Shown here in pieces: positions 1 to 6,514 of a stretch of DNA of 8,265 nt. Made by a program: the position numbers and the translations under genes. The DNA lies in NCBI GenBank assembly GCA_036503065.1, contig DASXXM010000336.1, positions 1 to 8,265 on the forward strand, given 5' to 3'. Position 1 is the first letter of the stretch. The number at the start of each line of letters is the position of its first letter. Below the pieces are notes generated by a model. It was not told the DNA's origin. It made no database searches and saw only the letters and a program-made list of their open reading frames with translations. Source of the stretch: DATEPR01 sp036503065 (GTDB lineage Bacteria; Actinomycetota; Actinomycetes; Mycobacteriales; Pseudonocardiaceae).

Positions 1-1449
1 ACCACCCTGACCGGCACCTGCGCGAACCTGAACCCGAACACCCAGTACGGCTTGTTCATCAACGCCGTCGACGCGGCCGGCAACGTGTCTCAGGCCAGCG
101 GCACCCTCAGTGTGACAACACCGCCGTCCACCGATCACACCCCGCCAACAGCGCCGACGAACGTGCACACCACCGCCGTCACCAACGACAGCATCAGCCT
201 GGCGTGGACCGCATCCACCGACAACGTCGGCGTCACCGGCTACACCGTCTTCAATGTGGTGAACGGCGTCCCGACCAAACTCGGCCAGTCATCCGGCAAC
301 ACCCCCAGCGCCACGGTCGCCAACCTGACCCCGAGCACCACGTTCCACCTGGACGTCACGGCGTCCGACGCCAACGGCAACGTCAGCCCCGCCAGCACGC
401 CGATCCTCGACGTGACCACCGCGGCCGGCTCGACGTGCACACCGTCGCAGGGCGTCTGCACCGCCACCCAGGTCGGCACCGACGACGACGTCGTCTGGGG
501 CCTGGTCACCCTGCCCGACGGCACGATCCTGTTCACCGAGCGCGACGCGCACGACATCGTCCACCTGAACCCGAAGACCGGCGCGAAGAAGACCATCGGC
601 ACCGTGCCCAACGTGCAGAGCACCGACGGCGAGGGCGGCCTCACCGGCCTGGAGATCAACCCGGTCAGCTTCGCCACCGACCACTGGCTCTACATCATGC
701 ACACTTCGCCGACGGACAACCGGATCGTGCGTATCAAGTACGACCAGACGAGTGACACGCTGCAGACGAGCACCGAGCAGATCCTGCTCACCGGCATCGC
801 CCGCAACAAGTTCCACAACGGCGGCCGGCTGCGCTTCAGCCCGGACGGCGCGTTCCTGTTCGCCGGCACCGGTGACGCGGAGAACGGCGCCAACGCGCAG
901 AACACCAGCAGCCTCAACGGAAAGGTGCTCCGGATCAACCCGGACGGCTCGATCCCGCCGGACAACCCGTTCCACAACGCGGTGTGGAGCATCGGCCACC
1001 GCAACGTGCAGGGCCTCGCGTTCGACGCGCAGGGGCGGTTGTGGGAGCAGGAGTTCGGCAACAACATCATGGACGAGACCAACCTGATCGTGAAGGGCGG
1101 CAACTACGGCTGGCCGTCGTGCGAGGGCACGTCCGGCACCTGCGGCACCGCCGGCTTCATCGCGCCCAAACACACCTACCCGGTGGCGCTGGGCTCGTGC
1201 AGCGGGATCACGATCATCCGCGGTTTCCTTTATGTGGCATGCGAACGCGGCACGCGGCTGTACCGCGAGCAGATCAGCGGCAGCAGCCTGACCAACGTGC
1301 AGCAGTTCTTCGTCGGCACGTTCGGCCGGCTGCGCACGGTCGAGCCGGCGCCGGACGGCGGCATGTGGCTGGCCACGTCCAACGGCGGCGACAAGGACAG
1401 CGTCCCGCACAACAGCAACAACATCATCTTCCATGTCACCGTGTCGTAG
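1..1449 (+). CDS. FN3-repeat protein with C-terminal glucose/sorbosone dehydrogenase-like beta-propeller (5' truncated)
   Basis: The frame is open from base 1 to the TAG at 1447–1449, giving 482 codons of the C-terminal part; the start is outside the window, and a TTG at 52 is merely internal. Codons 1–42 are the end of one FN3 domain (NPNTQYGLFINAVDAAGNVS). Codons about 45–142 are a complete second FN3 domain (DHTPPTAPTNV, SISLAWTAS, then DANGNVS). A short linker with two cysteines (codons 146 and 153) leads into a propeller of the PQQ-dependent sugar dehydrogenase superfamily. Its landmarks are HNGGRLRFSPDG (His at codon 272, aligning by motif with the catalytic His of soluble glucose dehydrogenase), NGKVLRINPDGSIP, GHRNVQGLAFD (His at 333) and GGNYGWP (366–372). 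By family, such proteins oxidise sugars outside the cell, with FN3 modules as spacers or polysaccharide contacts. Secretion is inferred, since the signal peptide would be upstream. Actual PQQ use and substrate cannot be read from the sequence. No terminator is visible before the next gene, 39 bases on. Confidence 0.9.
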   Translation, partial: TTLTGTCANLNPNTQYGLFINAVDAAGNVSQASGTLSVTTPPSTDHTPPTAPTNVHTTAVTNDSISLAWTASTDNVGVTGYTVFNVVNGVPTKLGQSSGNTPSATVANLTPSTTFHLDVTASDANGNVSPASTPILDVTTAAGSTCTPSQGVCTATQVGTDDDVVWGLVTLPDGTILFTERDAHDIVHLNPKTGAKKTIGTVPNVQSTDGEGGLTGLEINPVSFATDHWLYIMHTSPTDNRIVRIKYDQTSDTLQTSTEQILLTGIARNKFHNGGRLRFSPDGAFLFAGTGDAENGANAQNTSSLNGKVLRINPDGSIPPDNPFHNAVWSIGHRNVQGLAFDAQGRLWEQEFGNNIMDETNLIVKGGNYGWPSCEGTSGTCGTAGFIAPKHTYPVALGSCSGITIIRGFLYVACERGTRLYREQISGSSLTNVQQFFVGTFGRLRTVEPAPDGGMWLATSNGGDKDSVPHNSNNIIFHVTVS

Positions 1450-1452
1450 ACG

Positions 1453-1482
1453 TTGACACTGTCATATTGACAGTGTCAGTAT
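1453..1482 (+). promoter_or_regulatory. Probable sigma-70-type promoter of the MerR gene
   Basis: A perfect -35 hexamer TTGACA (1453–1458) is followed after 18 bases by CAGTAT (1477–1482), a weak -10 match. Transcription would then begin about seven bases later, at or beside the A of the ATG at 1489, so the mRNA may be leaderless. In agreement, there is no usable ribosome-binding site: the only purine run, GAGG at 1484–1487, sits one base from the start codon. A second TTGACA occurs at 1467–1472. The spacer is filled by the inverted repeat listed separately, the arrangement usual for MerR-family promoters, though many of those have 19–20 base spacers. Confidence 0.6.
1454..1478. promoter_or_regulatory. 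Perfect 11-bp inverted repeat, putative MerR operator
   Basis: Arms TGACACTGTCA (1454–1464) and TGACAGTGTCA (1468–1478) are exact reverse complements around TAT. Each arm is itself a palindrome (TGACA, one base, TGTCA), so the site also reads as a direct repeat with a 14-base step. It overlaps the 3' end of the -35 hexamer and runs to the -10 hexamer, as expected for the DNA site of a dimeric MerR-type regulator. It is directly upstream of the MerR gene, so autoregulation is the simplest inference. No T-run follows, so it is not a terminator. Confidence 0.7.
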
Positions 1483-1488
1483 CGAGGC

Positions 1489-2085
1489 ATGGCACCGGAC
1501 GAGCTGTGGACGATCGACGAGTTGTCGGCGCTGGTCGCCGACAACTTGGTCGTCGACTACCCGGGTCCGCCCAACGGGCGGGCCCGGGTAGTGCCTGACC
1601 AACGAACCATCCGCTGGTACACCACCATCGGCCTACTCGACCGGCCGACCGCGATGCGCGGCCGCACCGCCCTCTACGATCGCCGCCACCTGCTGCAACT
1701 CGTGGCCATCAAGCGTTTGCAGGCCGACGGCCACACCCTGGCCGATGTCCAACAGCAGTTGGTCGGCGCGACCGACCCGGTCCTCACCGACATCGCGCGC
1801 CTGTCCACAGAGTCACTGCCAGCCGAGTCCCCAGGGGGTGGCGGGGCAACCGCGCCCGCGCCGCTGCCCCGGGACCGATTCTGGGCGGCCAGGCCCGCCC
1901 CGCCCACCAGTGCGCTCGTGCACGGTGTGCGCCTCGCCGACGGTGTCACCGTCATGCTCGCCACCGCTCGTGTCCCGACCAGGGACGACGTCGCCGCGAT
2001 CGAGGAGGCGGCAGGCCCACTGCTCGACGTGCTGCGCCGACGCGGCCTGAATCCCGAAGGGAATGCCCATGACAACGCACGTTGA
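1489..2085 (+). CDS. MerR-family transcriptional regulator
   Basis: This 198-residue protein has an N-terminal MerR-type winged helix: WTIDELSALV (7–16), the recognition region DQRTIRWYTTIGLLDRP (37–53), then GRTALYDRRHLLQLVAIKRLQADG (58–81) and HTLADVQQQL (82–91). Compared with textbook MerR proteins, the loop between the first helix and the RTIRWY segment is longer and rich in Gly/Pro (about residues 22–36), a form I recognise from actinobacteria. A Gly/Pro-rich linker (112–140) leads to a small C-terminal region (VHGVRLADGVTVMLATARVPTRDD). The protein has no cysteine, which argues against thiol-based metal or redox sensing of the classical MerR/SoxR kind; its signal is unknown. It overlaps the VIT/VWA gene by 17 bases, so the two are very likely co-transcribed and translationally coupled. 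The start is the first ATG after the promoter, with no Shine-Dalgarno sequence. Confidence 0.9.
   Translation: MAPDELWTIDELSALVADNLVVDYPGPPNGRARVVPDQRTIRWYTTIGLLDRPTAMRGRTALYDRRHLLQLVAIKRLQADGHTLADVQQQLVGATDPVLTDIARLSTESLPAESPGGGGATAPAPLPRDRFWAARPAPPTSALVHGVRLADGVTVMLATARVPTRDDVAAIEEAAGPLLDVLRRRGLNPEGNAHDNAR
2056..2062 (+). promoter_or_regulatory. Ribosome-binding site favouring the ATG at 2069
   Basis: GAAGGGA ends six bases before the ATG at 2069, normal Shine-Dalgarno spacing. The in-frame ATG at 2063 directly abuts this sequence with no spacer. The site lies inside the end of the MerR gene, consistent with coupling. Confidence 0.65.
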
Positions 2086-4387
2086 CCCGATGACCGCCGA
2101 CGAACTCGCCCGGCACGCGAACCCGCTCGACGACGCGGGCTGTGGCACGCTCGACACCGCGCGCGGCAACCTGCCACTGGACGAACTGGACCTGCGGGCC
2201 GGCATCGCCGGCCTGGCCACGGACATGGAGCTGACCCAGGGCTTCCACAACCCGTACGACGAGCCGCTCGAAGCGACCTACATCTTCCCGCTGCCCGACC
2301 GCGCCGCCGTGACCCGGCTGCGGATGACGGCGGGCGACCGGGTGGTCGAAGGGGTGCTGAAGGAACGCGGCGCCGCGCGCGCCGACTATGACCAGGCACT
2401 CGAGGCCGGGCAACGGGCCTCGATCGCGGAGGAGGAACGACCCGGCGTGTTCACCATGCGGGTCGGGAACATCCTGCCCGGCGAGCGGGTCACCATCGCG
2501 CTCACGCTGGCGGGCCGCCTGCCGTTCGAGGACGGCGAGGCCACCTTCCGGTTCCCGCTCGTGGTGGCGCCCAGGTACATTCCCGGCTCGGTGTTGCTCG
2601 GCGGTTCGGTCGGCGACGGCGTGAGTCCGGACACCGACGCCGTGCCGGACGCGTCGCGGATCAGTCCGCCGGTGTTGTTGCCGAATTTCCCCAATCCGGT
2701 GCGGCTCTCCGTTTCGGTGGACATCGACCCGGCCGGGTTGCCGTTGGGGCGGGTCAGTTCCAGTCTGCATGTGACCACTGTGGACACCGCCAACGACCGT
2801 TGTCTTGTCAGCCTGGCAGTGGGGGACCGGGTGAATCGGGACTTCGTGCTCCGGCTGCGGCTCGGCGCCGATGACGCGGTCGCCAGTTCGCTGGCCGTGG
2901 TGCCGGACGAGGAGGGCGGCACGTTCGCCTGCACCGTGCTGCCACCCGCGATCGCGGTGCCGGACCGGCCGCGTGACGTCGTGTTGGTGCTGGACCGTTC
3001 CGGCAGCATGGACGGCTGGAAGATGGTGGCCGCTCGGCGTGCCGCCGCCCGGATCGTGGACACTTTTGGTTCTGCCGACCGGTTCGCGGTGCTGGCCTTC
3101 GACCATGGCGTCGAGTCGCCGCCCGGGTTGCCGGGCGCGCTGGTGGCCGGGACCGATCGCAATCGGTTCCGTGCCATCGAACATCTGGCCGGGCTGACCG
3201 CTCGCGGCGGCACCGAGATGCTGACGCCGTTGCGTCAGGCCGCGGCTCTGCTGTCCGTATCCGGTGCTCGGGAATCGGTGATCGTGCTGGTCACCGACGG
3301 CCAGGTCGGCAACGAGGACCAGATCCTGCAGTCACTCGCGCCTGTCGTGACGGGCATCCGCATTCATACCGTCGGCATCGACACGGCGGTGAACAAGGCG
3401 TTTCTGCAGCGGTTGGCCGGTCTCGGCGGTGGCCGGTGCGAGTTGGTGGAGTCCGAGGACCGGTTGGACGAGGCCATGCGGCACATCCACCGGCGGATCG
3501 GTCGACCGCTCGTCACCGATCTGCGACTGGTGGCGGACGGCCTGTCCGTCGACACGTCGACCATCGCACCCGCCGTGCTGCTGGACCTGTATCCGGGGGC
3601 GCCGGTGGTGATCACCGGTCGCTACCGGGGCGTGCCGTCGGGCGGTGTCACGGTGACCGGTCGGGCCGCGGACGCCGACTGGCGGACTTCGGCGGTCGCC
3701 TCGCCGAGTGACCACCATGGGCTGCGGGCCGTCTGGGCCAGGGCGCATGTGCGGGATCTTGAAGATCGTTACGTCACCGCGTCGTTCGGCGATCACGATG
3801 CGCTGGAACGGCGGATCGTCGCCGTGTCGTTGGAGTTCGGCGTGCTGTGTCGGTTCACCGCGTTCGTCGCCGTTGACGATCGGGTGGTGAACGCGGGCGG
3901 CACGCTGCATCGGGTGACGCAACCCGTGGAGTTGCCACAGGGCTGGCAGATGCCGGCCGCGCCGCAAGCCGCCGTGTTCGCCGCGATGTCCGCGGCTTCG
4001 CCACCAATGCCTATGCCGACAGGCAAGGCACGTTCCCGGCGTACCGCGGGGGCAATGGCAGACGCGCCGTTGGGCGCGATCATTCCGGCGCTTCCCGTTA
4101 CGCTGCACGCCTTTGCCAGGCAGGCGCTGGACCGCCTCCGTGCGGCCGTCGACCAGCCCTTGGCTGACCGCATTCGGCTGCTGGTCGAGTTGGGCGCCGA
4201 ACTCGTCGCCGTGTTGGATCGTGTTCCCGGCCTGCCTCAGGAGACCCTGACGCGGTTGCGTGAGCTGGCGGCCAGGTTGTCCGGTCCGCCGGTCGACGTC
4301 GACAGCGAATGGCAGGCCGCCATCGACCTCCTGGAGCCGCTCGCCGGGCAGTCGACTCGTCGTGGACGTCCGTTCTGGAAGCGGTAA
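2069..4387 (+). CDS. VIT and von Willebrand factor A domain protein
   Basis: The product is 772 residues from the ATG at 2069; an ATG at 2063 would add two residues but lacks ribosome-binding-site spacing. Residues about 28–163 form a VIT domain (LTQGFHNPYDEPLEATYIFPLP, then LKERGAARADYDQA and GVFTMRVGNILPGERV). A VWA domain follows with a complete metal-ion-dependent adhesion site: DRSGS at 309–313, Thr382 in GGTEM and Asp410 in VTDGQ. After it comes the beta-rich tail typical of VIT–VWA proteins, including SLEFGVLCRFTAFVAVDDR (from residue 587). An Ala/Pro/Met-rich linker then leads to a predicted helical C-terminus ending in Phe-Trp-Lys-Arg. I see no signal peptide, membrane segment or sorting motif, so it should be cytoplasmic, unlike the surface-anchored bacterial VIT–VWA proteins. 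VWA domains bind protein partners through a divalent metal; the partner here is unknown, and no MoxR-type ATPase gene, a frequent VWA partner, lies in the window. Control is probably through the MerR protein. Confidence 0.93.
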   Translation: MTTHVDPMTADELARHANPLDDAGCGTLDTARGNLPLDELDLRAGIAGLATDMELTQGFHNPYDEPLEATYIFPLPDRAAVTRLRMTAGDRVVEGVLKERGAARADYDQALEAGQRASIAEEERPGVFTMRVGNILPGERVTIALTLAGRLPFEDGEATFRFPLVVAPRYIPGSVLLGGSVGDGVSPDTDAVPDASRISPPVLLPNFPNPVRLSVSVDIDPAGLPLGRVSSSLHVTTVDTANDRCLVSLAVGDRVNRDFVLRLRLGADDAVASSLAVVPDEEGGTFACTVLPPAIAVPDRPRDVVLVLDRSGSMDGWKMVAARRAAARIVDTFGSADRFAVLAFDHGVESPPGLPGALVAGTDRNRFRAIEHLAGLTARGGTEMLTPLRQAAALLSVSGARESVIVLVTDGQVGNEDQILQSLAPVVTGIRIHTVGIDTAVNKAFLQRLAGLGGGRCELVESEDRLDEAMRHIHRRIGRPLVTDLRLVADGLSVDTSTIAPAVLLDLYPGAPVVITGRYRGVPSGGVTVTGRAADADWRTSAVASPSDHHGLRAVWARAHVRDLEDRYVTASFGDHDALERRIVAVSLEFGVLCRFTAFVAVDDRVVNAGGTLHRVTQPVELPQGWQMPAAPQAAVFAAMSAASPPMPMPTGKARSRRTAGAMADAPLGAIIPALPVTLHAFARQALDRLRAAVDQPLADRIRLLVELGAELVAVLDRVPGLPQETLTRLRELAARLSGPPVDVDSEWQAAIDLLEPLAGQSTRRGRPFWKR

Positions 4388-4390
4388 CCG

Positions 4391-5053
4391 TTACTGCGGC
4401 GACTCCATCGAGATCACCCGGTAACGCAGGTGCGCCGCGCCCGGCGTGGTCTCCGAGTCCAGCAGCGCCAACCGAAGTGACGTCGAGCCATCGGCCGGGA
4501 ACAGCGGGCTGCCGCCGCCCAGCACGACCGGCGCCACGTGCACGGACAGCACGTCAACGAGACCGGCACACAGGAACTGGTAACAGATGTCACCACCACC
4601 CATGATCATGACATGCTTCCCGCCCGCCACGTCCCGGGCCTTGTGCACGGCACTGCCCAGCCCGTCGGTCACGAACGTGAACCGATCCGCCAGCCGGATG
4701 TCCACCGGCACCGAATGCGTCACCACGAAACACGGCGGCGCGACCAATGTGCCGTCCACAGAGCCATAATCGGCCGCCGGACCCCAGCCGTCCGGCCCGT
4801 CCACGACGTCGAACGTGCGCCGACCCATGATCACCGCACCGGCATTGGCGGACATGTCCGCCAGGATCTCGGTGTCCCTTGCCGAGCCGCCGATCCAGCC
4901 GTGCAACGCTTCGCCACCGATGCCGAGCCCGTGCTCCGGATCGGCACCAGACGCCGCCACGTACCCGTCCAGCGACATCGAGATGTCAACGATGACCTGA
5001 TTGGCGTAATCGCTCACCCCAGGAGGATAGAACCCGACCTCAGCCGATGGCAT
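4391..5053 (-). CDS. Dihydrofolate reductase family protein (RibD C-terminal-like reductase)
   Basis: This 220-residue protein has the hallmarks of the DHFR/RibD-C superfamily: VDISMSLDGYVAASG (22–36), GAVIMGRRTFDVV (72–84), the nucleotide-binding VMIMGGGDICYQFL (148–161) and LVDVLSVHVAPVVLGGGSPLF (165–185). Family members reduce pteridine, pyrimidine or other substrates with NAD(P)H; this group is usually of unknown substrate and is not the housekeeping folate enzyme. The ATG at 5053 overlaps the end of the upstream gene on the same strand by 14 bases and has no Shine-Dalgarno sequence, so translation may be coupled. A GTG at 5015–5017 is an alternative start and would remove 12 residues that precede the conserved fold, so the exact start is uncertain. 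The stop codon lies three bases from that of the convergent VIT/VWA gene. Confidence 0.88.
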   Translation of the reverse strand: MPSAEVGFYPPGVSDYANQVIVDISMSLDGYVAASGADPEHGLGIGGEALHGWIGGSARDTEILADMSANAGAVIMGRRTFDVVDGPDGWGPAADYGSVDGTLVAPPCFVVTHSVPVDIRLADRFTFVTDGLGSAVHKARDVAGGKHVMIMGGGDICYQFLCAGLVDVLSVHVAPVVLGGGSPLFPADGSTSLRLALLDSETTPGAAHLRYRVISMESPQ

Positions 5054-6182
5054 GGGCGGCAGGAACCGGCCGGGCGACCGGTCGCTCCGGTGGTTCGGAC
5101 AGCGTCAACAGGCGGTACATGCCGGCCCGCAGCAGGCCGGCCGCGACGCCGCGTCGGGAGGTGAGCAGGTCGGTGACGCCGGCGGTTGGCCGGGCGGCGG
5201 CCAGTTGGGGCTCCGTCGGTCGCGTGTGGTCCAGCCGCGTCGCGGTCCGCGCGATGTGGTGGGCGAGGCTGCCGGGGCGGATCGTGCGATCGGGGGAGGT
5301 CGCCAGGGTGATCGGGCGGCCGAGCGCAGCGGCGTAGCTCGTCGCTGAGCCTCTGTCACCCAGCACGTGGTCGGCGGCGATCGTCGTGGCCTGCCAGCCG
5401 TCGTCCGGTGGGATCAGCAGCAGGCCCGACCGGATGCAGTCGGCGAGCCAGGCACGCACCTGCCACCGGCCGTGCACCGCCCAGATGGCCGGGTGCAGCA
5501 CGGCGGCCACGCGGTAGCGGTGCGGCGGCAGTTCGGTGAGCAGCCTGCGGTACAGCCCCGGGTGCCGGCCGAACGTCGAGTCCGGCGACCACGTCGAGCT
5601 GATCGTGACCAGGGTCTGGTCGTCCGCGACGCCCAGCGCCTGCCGATACCGTTGTCGGTAGGGCACGCTGGCCATCAGGCGATCCAGCCGGAGGTCGCCG
5701 GTGACCGTCGCGACGGGCAGCGCCGCAGGGCAGCGCCTGCGGAGCACGGCCAGCGCCGACTCGTGCGGCAGGGCGATCATGCGTGGGATCACCTGTCCGC
5801 CGTCGGTCAGGAGTGCGCCGTGGCCGTATCGCCGTGCGCCGTCCGAGACCAGCAGCAGCTTGCCGTGCACCCGGTCGATCTCCCGGTCGTCGGCCGACAG
5901 CACCAGGTCGAAGGTGTGCTGCGTGGCCTGCGACCACGGCAGCAGCATCCCGTGGTGGGCGTGGACGAACTCCTCGGCGCCGGGCCTGCGCTCGGTCGTC
6001 GCCGGCACGGTGCACACGACCTGCACGCGGTGGTCGCCTTCGAACAGCCCGATCAGGTCGAGCAGTCGGTGCCCCGCCGCGACGCTCGACACCATGACCA
6101 GCACCGTCCGGCAGCCGACCCGCGTCACGCGGTCCGCCGCGCTTATGCCTACCGGTCCCAACACCCACGTTGCCGTGTCCAT
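5040..6182 (-). CDS. GT-B-fold-like protein, possibly related to CDP-glycerol glycerophosphotransferases
   Basis: This 380-residue protein appears to have two Rossmann-like halves. The N-terminal half runs from RTVLVMVSSVAAGHRLLDL (25–43) through FDLVLSADD (91–99). The C-terminal half begins at LGVADDQTLVTISSTWSPDS (183–202) and carries RVAAVLHPAIW (224–234), LLLIPPDDGW (254–263) and DHVLGDRGSATSYAAALGRP (271–290). This order (a Ser/Thr-rich strand end, a His-Pro motif, and an Asp/Gly/Ser stretch before ALGRP) resembles nucleotide-sugar or CDP-glycerol transferases. I also recall similar actinobacterial proteins carried as hypothetical or misleadingly labelled as translation factors; nothing here suggests a translation role. 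No signal peptide or membrane helix is evident. The ATG at 6182 is well supported by GGGAGG five bases upstream. It is first in a two-gene unit with the reductase and divergent from the AfsR-like gene. Fold class is moderately sure; donor and acceptor are unknown. Confidence 0.82.
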   Translation of the reverse strand: MDTATWVLGPVGISAADRVTRVGCRTVLVMVSSVAAGHRLLDLIGLFEGDHRVQVVCTVPATTERRPGAEEFVHAHHGMLLPWSQATQHTFDLVLSADDREIDRVHGKLLLVSDGARRYGHGALLTDGGQVIPRMIALPHESALAVLRRRCPAALPVATVTGDLRLDRLMASVPYRQRYRQALGVADDQTLVTISSTWSPDSTFGRHPGLYRRLLTELPPHRYRVAAVLHPAIWAVHGRWQVRAWLADCIRSGLLLIPPDDGWQATTIAADHVLGDRGSATSYAAALGRPITLATSPDRTIRPGSLAHHIARTATRLDHTRPTEPQLAAARPTAGVTDLLTSRRGVAAGLLRAGMYRLLTLSEPPERPVARPVPAAHAIG

Positions 6183-6187
6183 CAGTG

Positions 6188-6193
6188 CCTCCC
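6188..6193 (-). promoter_or_regulatory. Ribosome-binding site of the GT-B-like gene
   Basis: On the minus strand GGGAGG lies five bases before the ATG at 6180–6182. It is the best Shine-Dalgarno match noted in the window and fixes this start. Confidence 0.8.
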
Positions 6194-6247
6194 GTTGCCG
6201 GTTTCAGTGCGACCAGGGTGCGGGGCGGGTTGGGACCGACCGTGGCG

Positions 6248-6267
6248 CGGCCATGGGACAATGGCCG
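6248..6267. repeat. 7-bp inverted repeat, possible operator
   Basis: Arms CGGCCAT (6248–6254) and ATGGCCG (6261–6267) flank the six bases GGGACA. The site contains the first copy of TGGGACAAT (6254–6262). It lies about 65 bases upstream of the GT-B-like start, a suitable place for an operator. The function is inferred from symmetry and position only. Confidence 0.45.
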
Positions 6268-6286
6268 GACAGCGCACGTGAATACG

Positions 6287-6300
6287 GGTGTCACGACACC
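6287..6300. repeat. 6-bp inverted repeat, possible operator
   Basis: GGTGTC (6287–6292) and GACACC (6295–6300) are exact reverse complements separated by AC. It sits between the two TGGGACAAT-bearing repeats. Short palindromes of this size can occur by chance in GC-rich DNA. Confidence 0.35.
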
Positions 6301-6353
6301 GCGGAACACGACGCACCTGCGGTCGAAGAATGGTCGCGGATCTGCGTGGACAG

Positions 6354-6369
6354 CGTGGGACAATCCACG
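6354..6369. repeat. 5-bp inverted repeat containing the second TGGGACAAT copy
   Basis: Arms CGTGG (6354–6358) and CCACG (6365–6369) flank GACAAT. Like the repeat at 6248–6267 it has a six-base centre and includes TGGGACAAT (6356–6364). The 21-base stretches 6252–6272 and 6354–6374 match at 16 positions, so the two look like copies of one element 102 bases apart. Confidence 0.4.
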
Positions 6370-6505
6370 GTCAGAAACCTGTCAGGACCATTTCCGATCC
6401 GCCGAACGGGTTACGCGTAGCAACGACCTCAGCTCTGTCCGCGACAGAACGCTGGACTGCTCCGGTGCGCGGCGTCACACTGTTGTTGCGCTGAATTGGT
6501 CCAGC

Positions 6506-6511
6506 GAGGGG
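6506..6511 (+). promoter_or_regulatory. Ribosome-binding site of the AfsR-like gene
   Basis: GAGGGG lies just upstream of the GTG at 6515–6517 (GAGG at 6506–6509 is five bases away). It supports this GTG as the start, and the conserved winged-helix fold begins a few residues later. Confidence 0.7.
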
Positions 6512-6514
6512 CAC

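Larger units (their letters stand above)
6183..6514. other. Divergent intergenic region with inverted repeats
   Basis: These 332 bases separate the GT-B-like gene from the AfsR-like gene, which point away from each other. I found no convincing coding frame: the open frames crossing it show no recognisable domain and have no supported start. It must hold both promoters, but no clear -35/-10 pair stands out on either strand. It does contain several short inverted and direct repeats (listed separately), suggesting regulator binding. Confidence 0.7.

Noticed and set aside
289..1434. Long minus-strand open frame (381 codons) opposite the dehydrogenase gene
   Set aside because: Its product is dominated by Arg, Ala, Val and Asp without any recognisable motif, while the plus strand encodes clear FN3 and propeller motifs. 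It is a GC-bias shadow.
1952..3184. Minus-strand open frame (410 codons) under the VIT/VWA gene
   Set aside because: Low-complexity His/Arg/Gly-rich translation, no domain, and it lies opposite a well-supported gene.
4384..4394. Palindrome GTAACCGTTAC spanning both convergent stop codons, considered as a bidirectional terminator
   Set aside because: Arms are only five bases with a one-base loop and no T-run. It arises because both genes end in TAAC. How transcription ends here is not visible.
5021..5028. Plus-strand AGGAGGA resembling a strong Shine-Dalgarno sequence
   Set aside because: No plausible plus-strand gene follows; it lies inside the start of the minus-strand reductase gene.
5356..6363. 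Minus-strand frame of 335 codons and a plus-strand frame at 5367–6281 across the GT-B-like gene
   Set aside because: Both give Arg/Pro-rich translations without motifs; the 5040–6182 frame has a strong ribosome-binding site and an ordered fold pattern.
6288..6494. Short open frames in the divergent intergenic region (also 6371–6574 on the minus strand)
   Set aside because: No ribosome-binding site I could support and no recognisable sequence; one runs into the AfsR-like coding region on the opposite strand.
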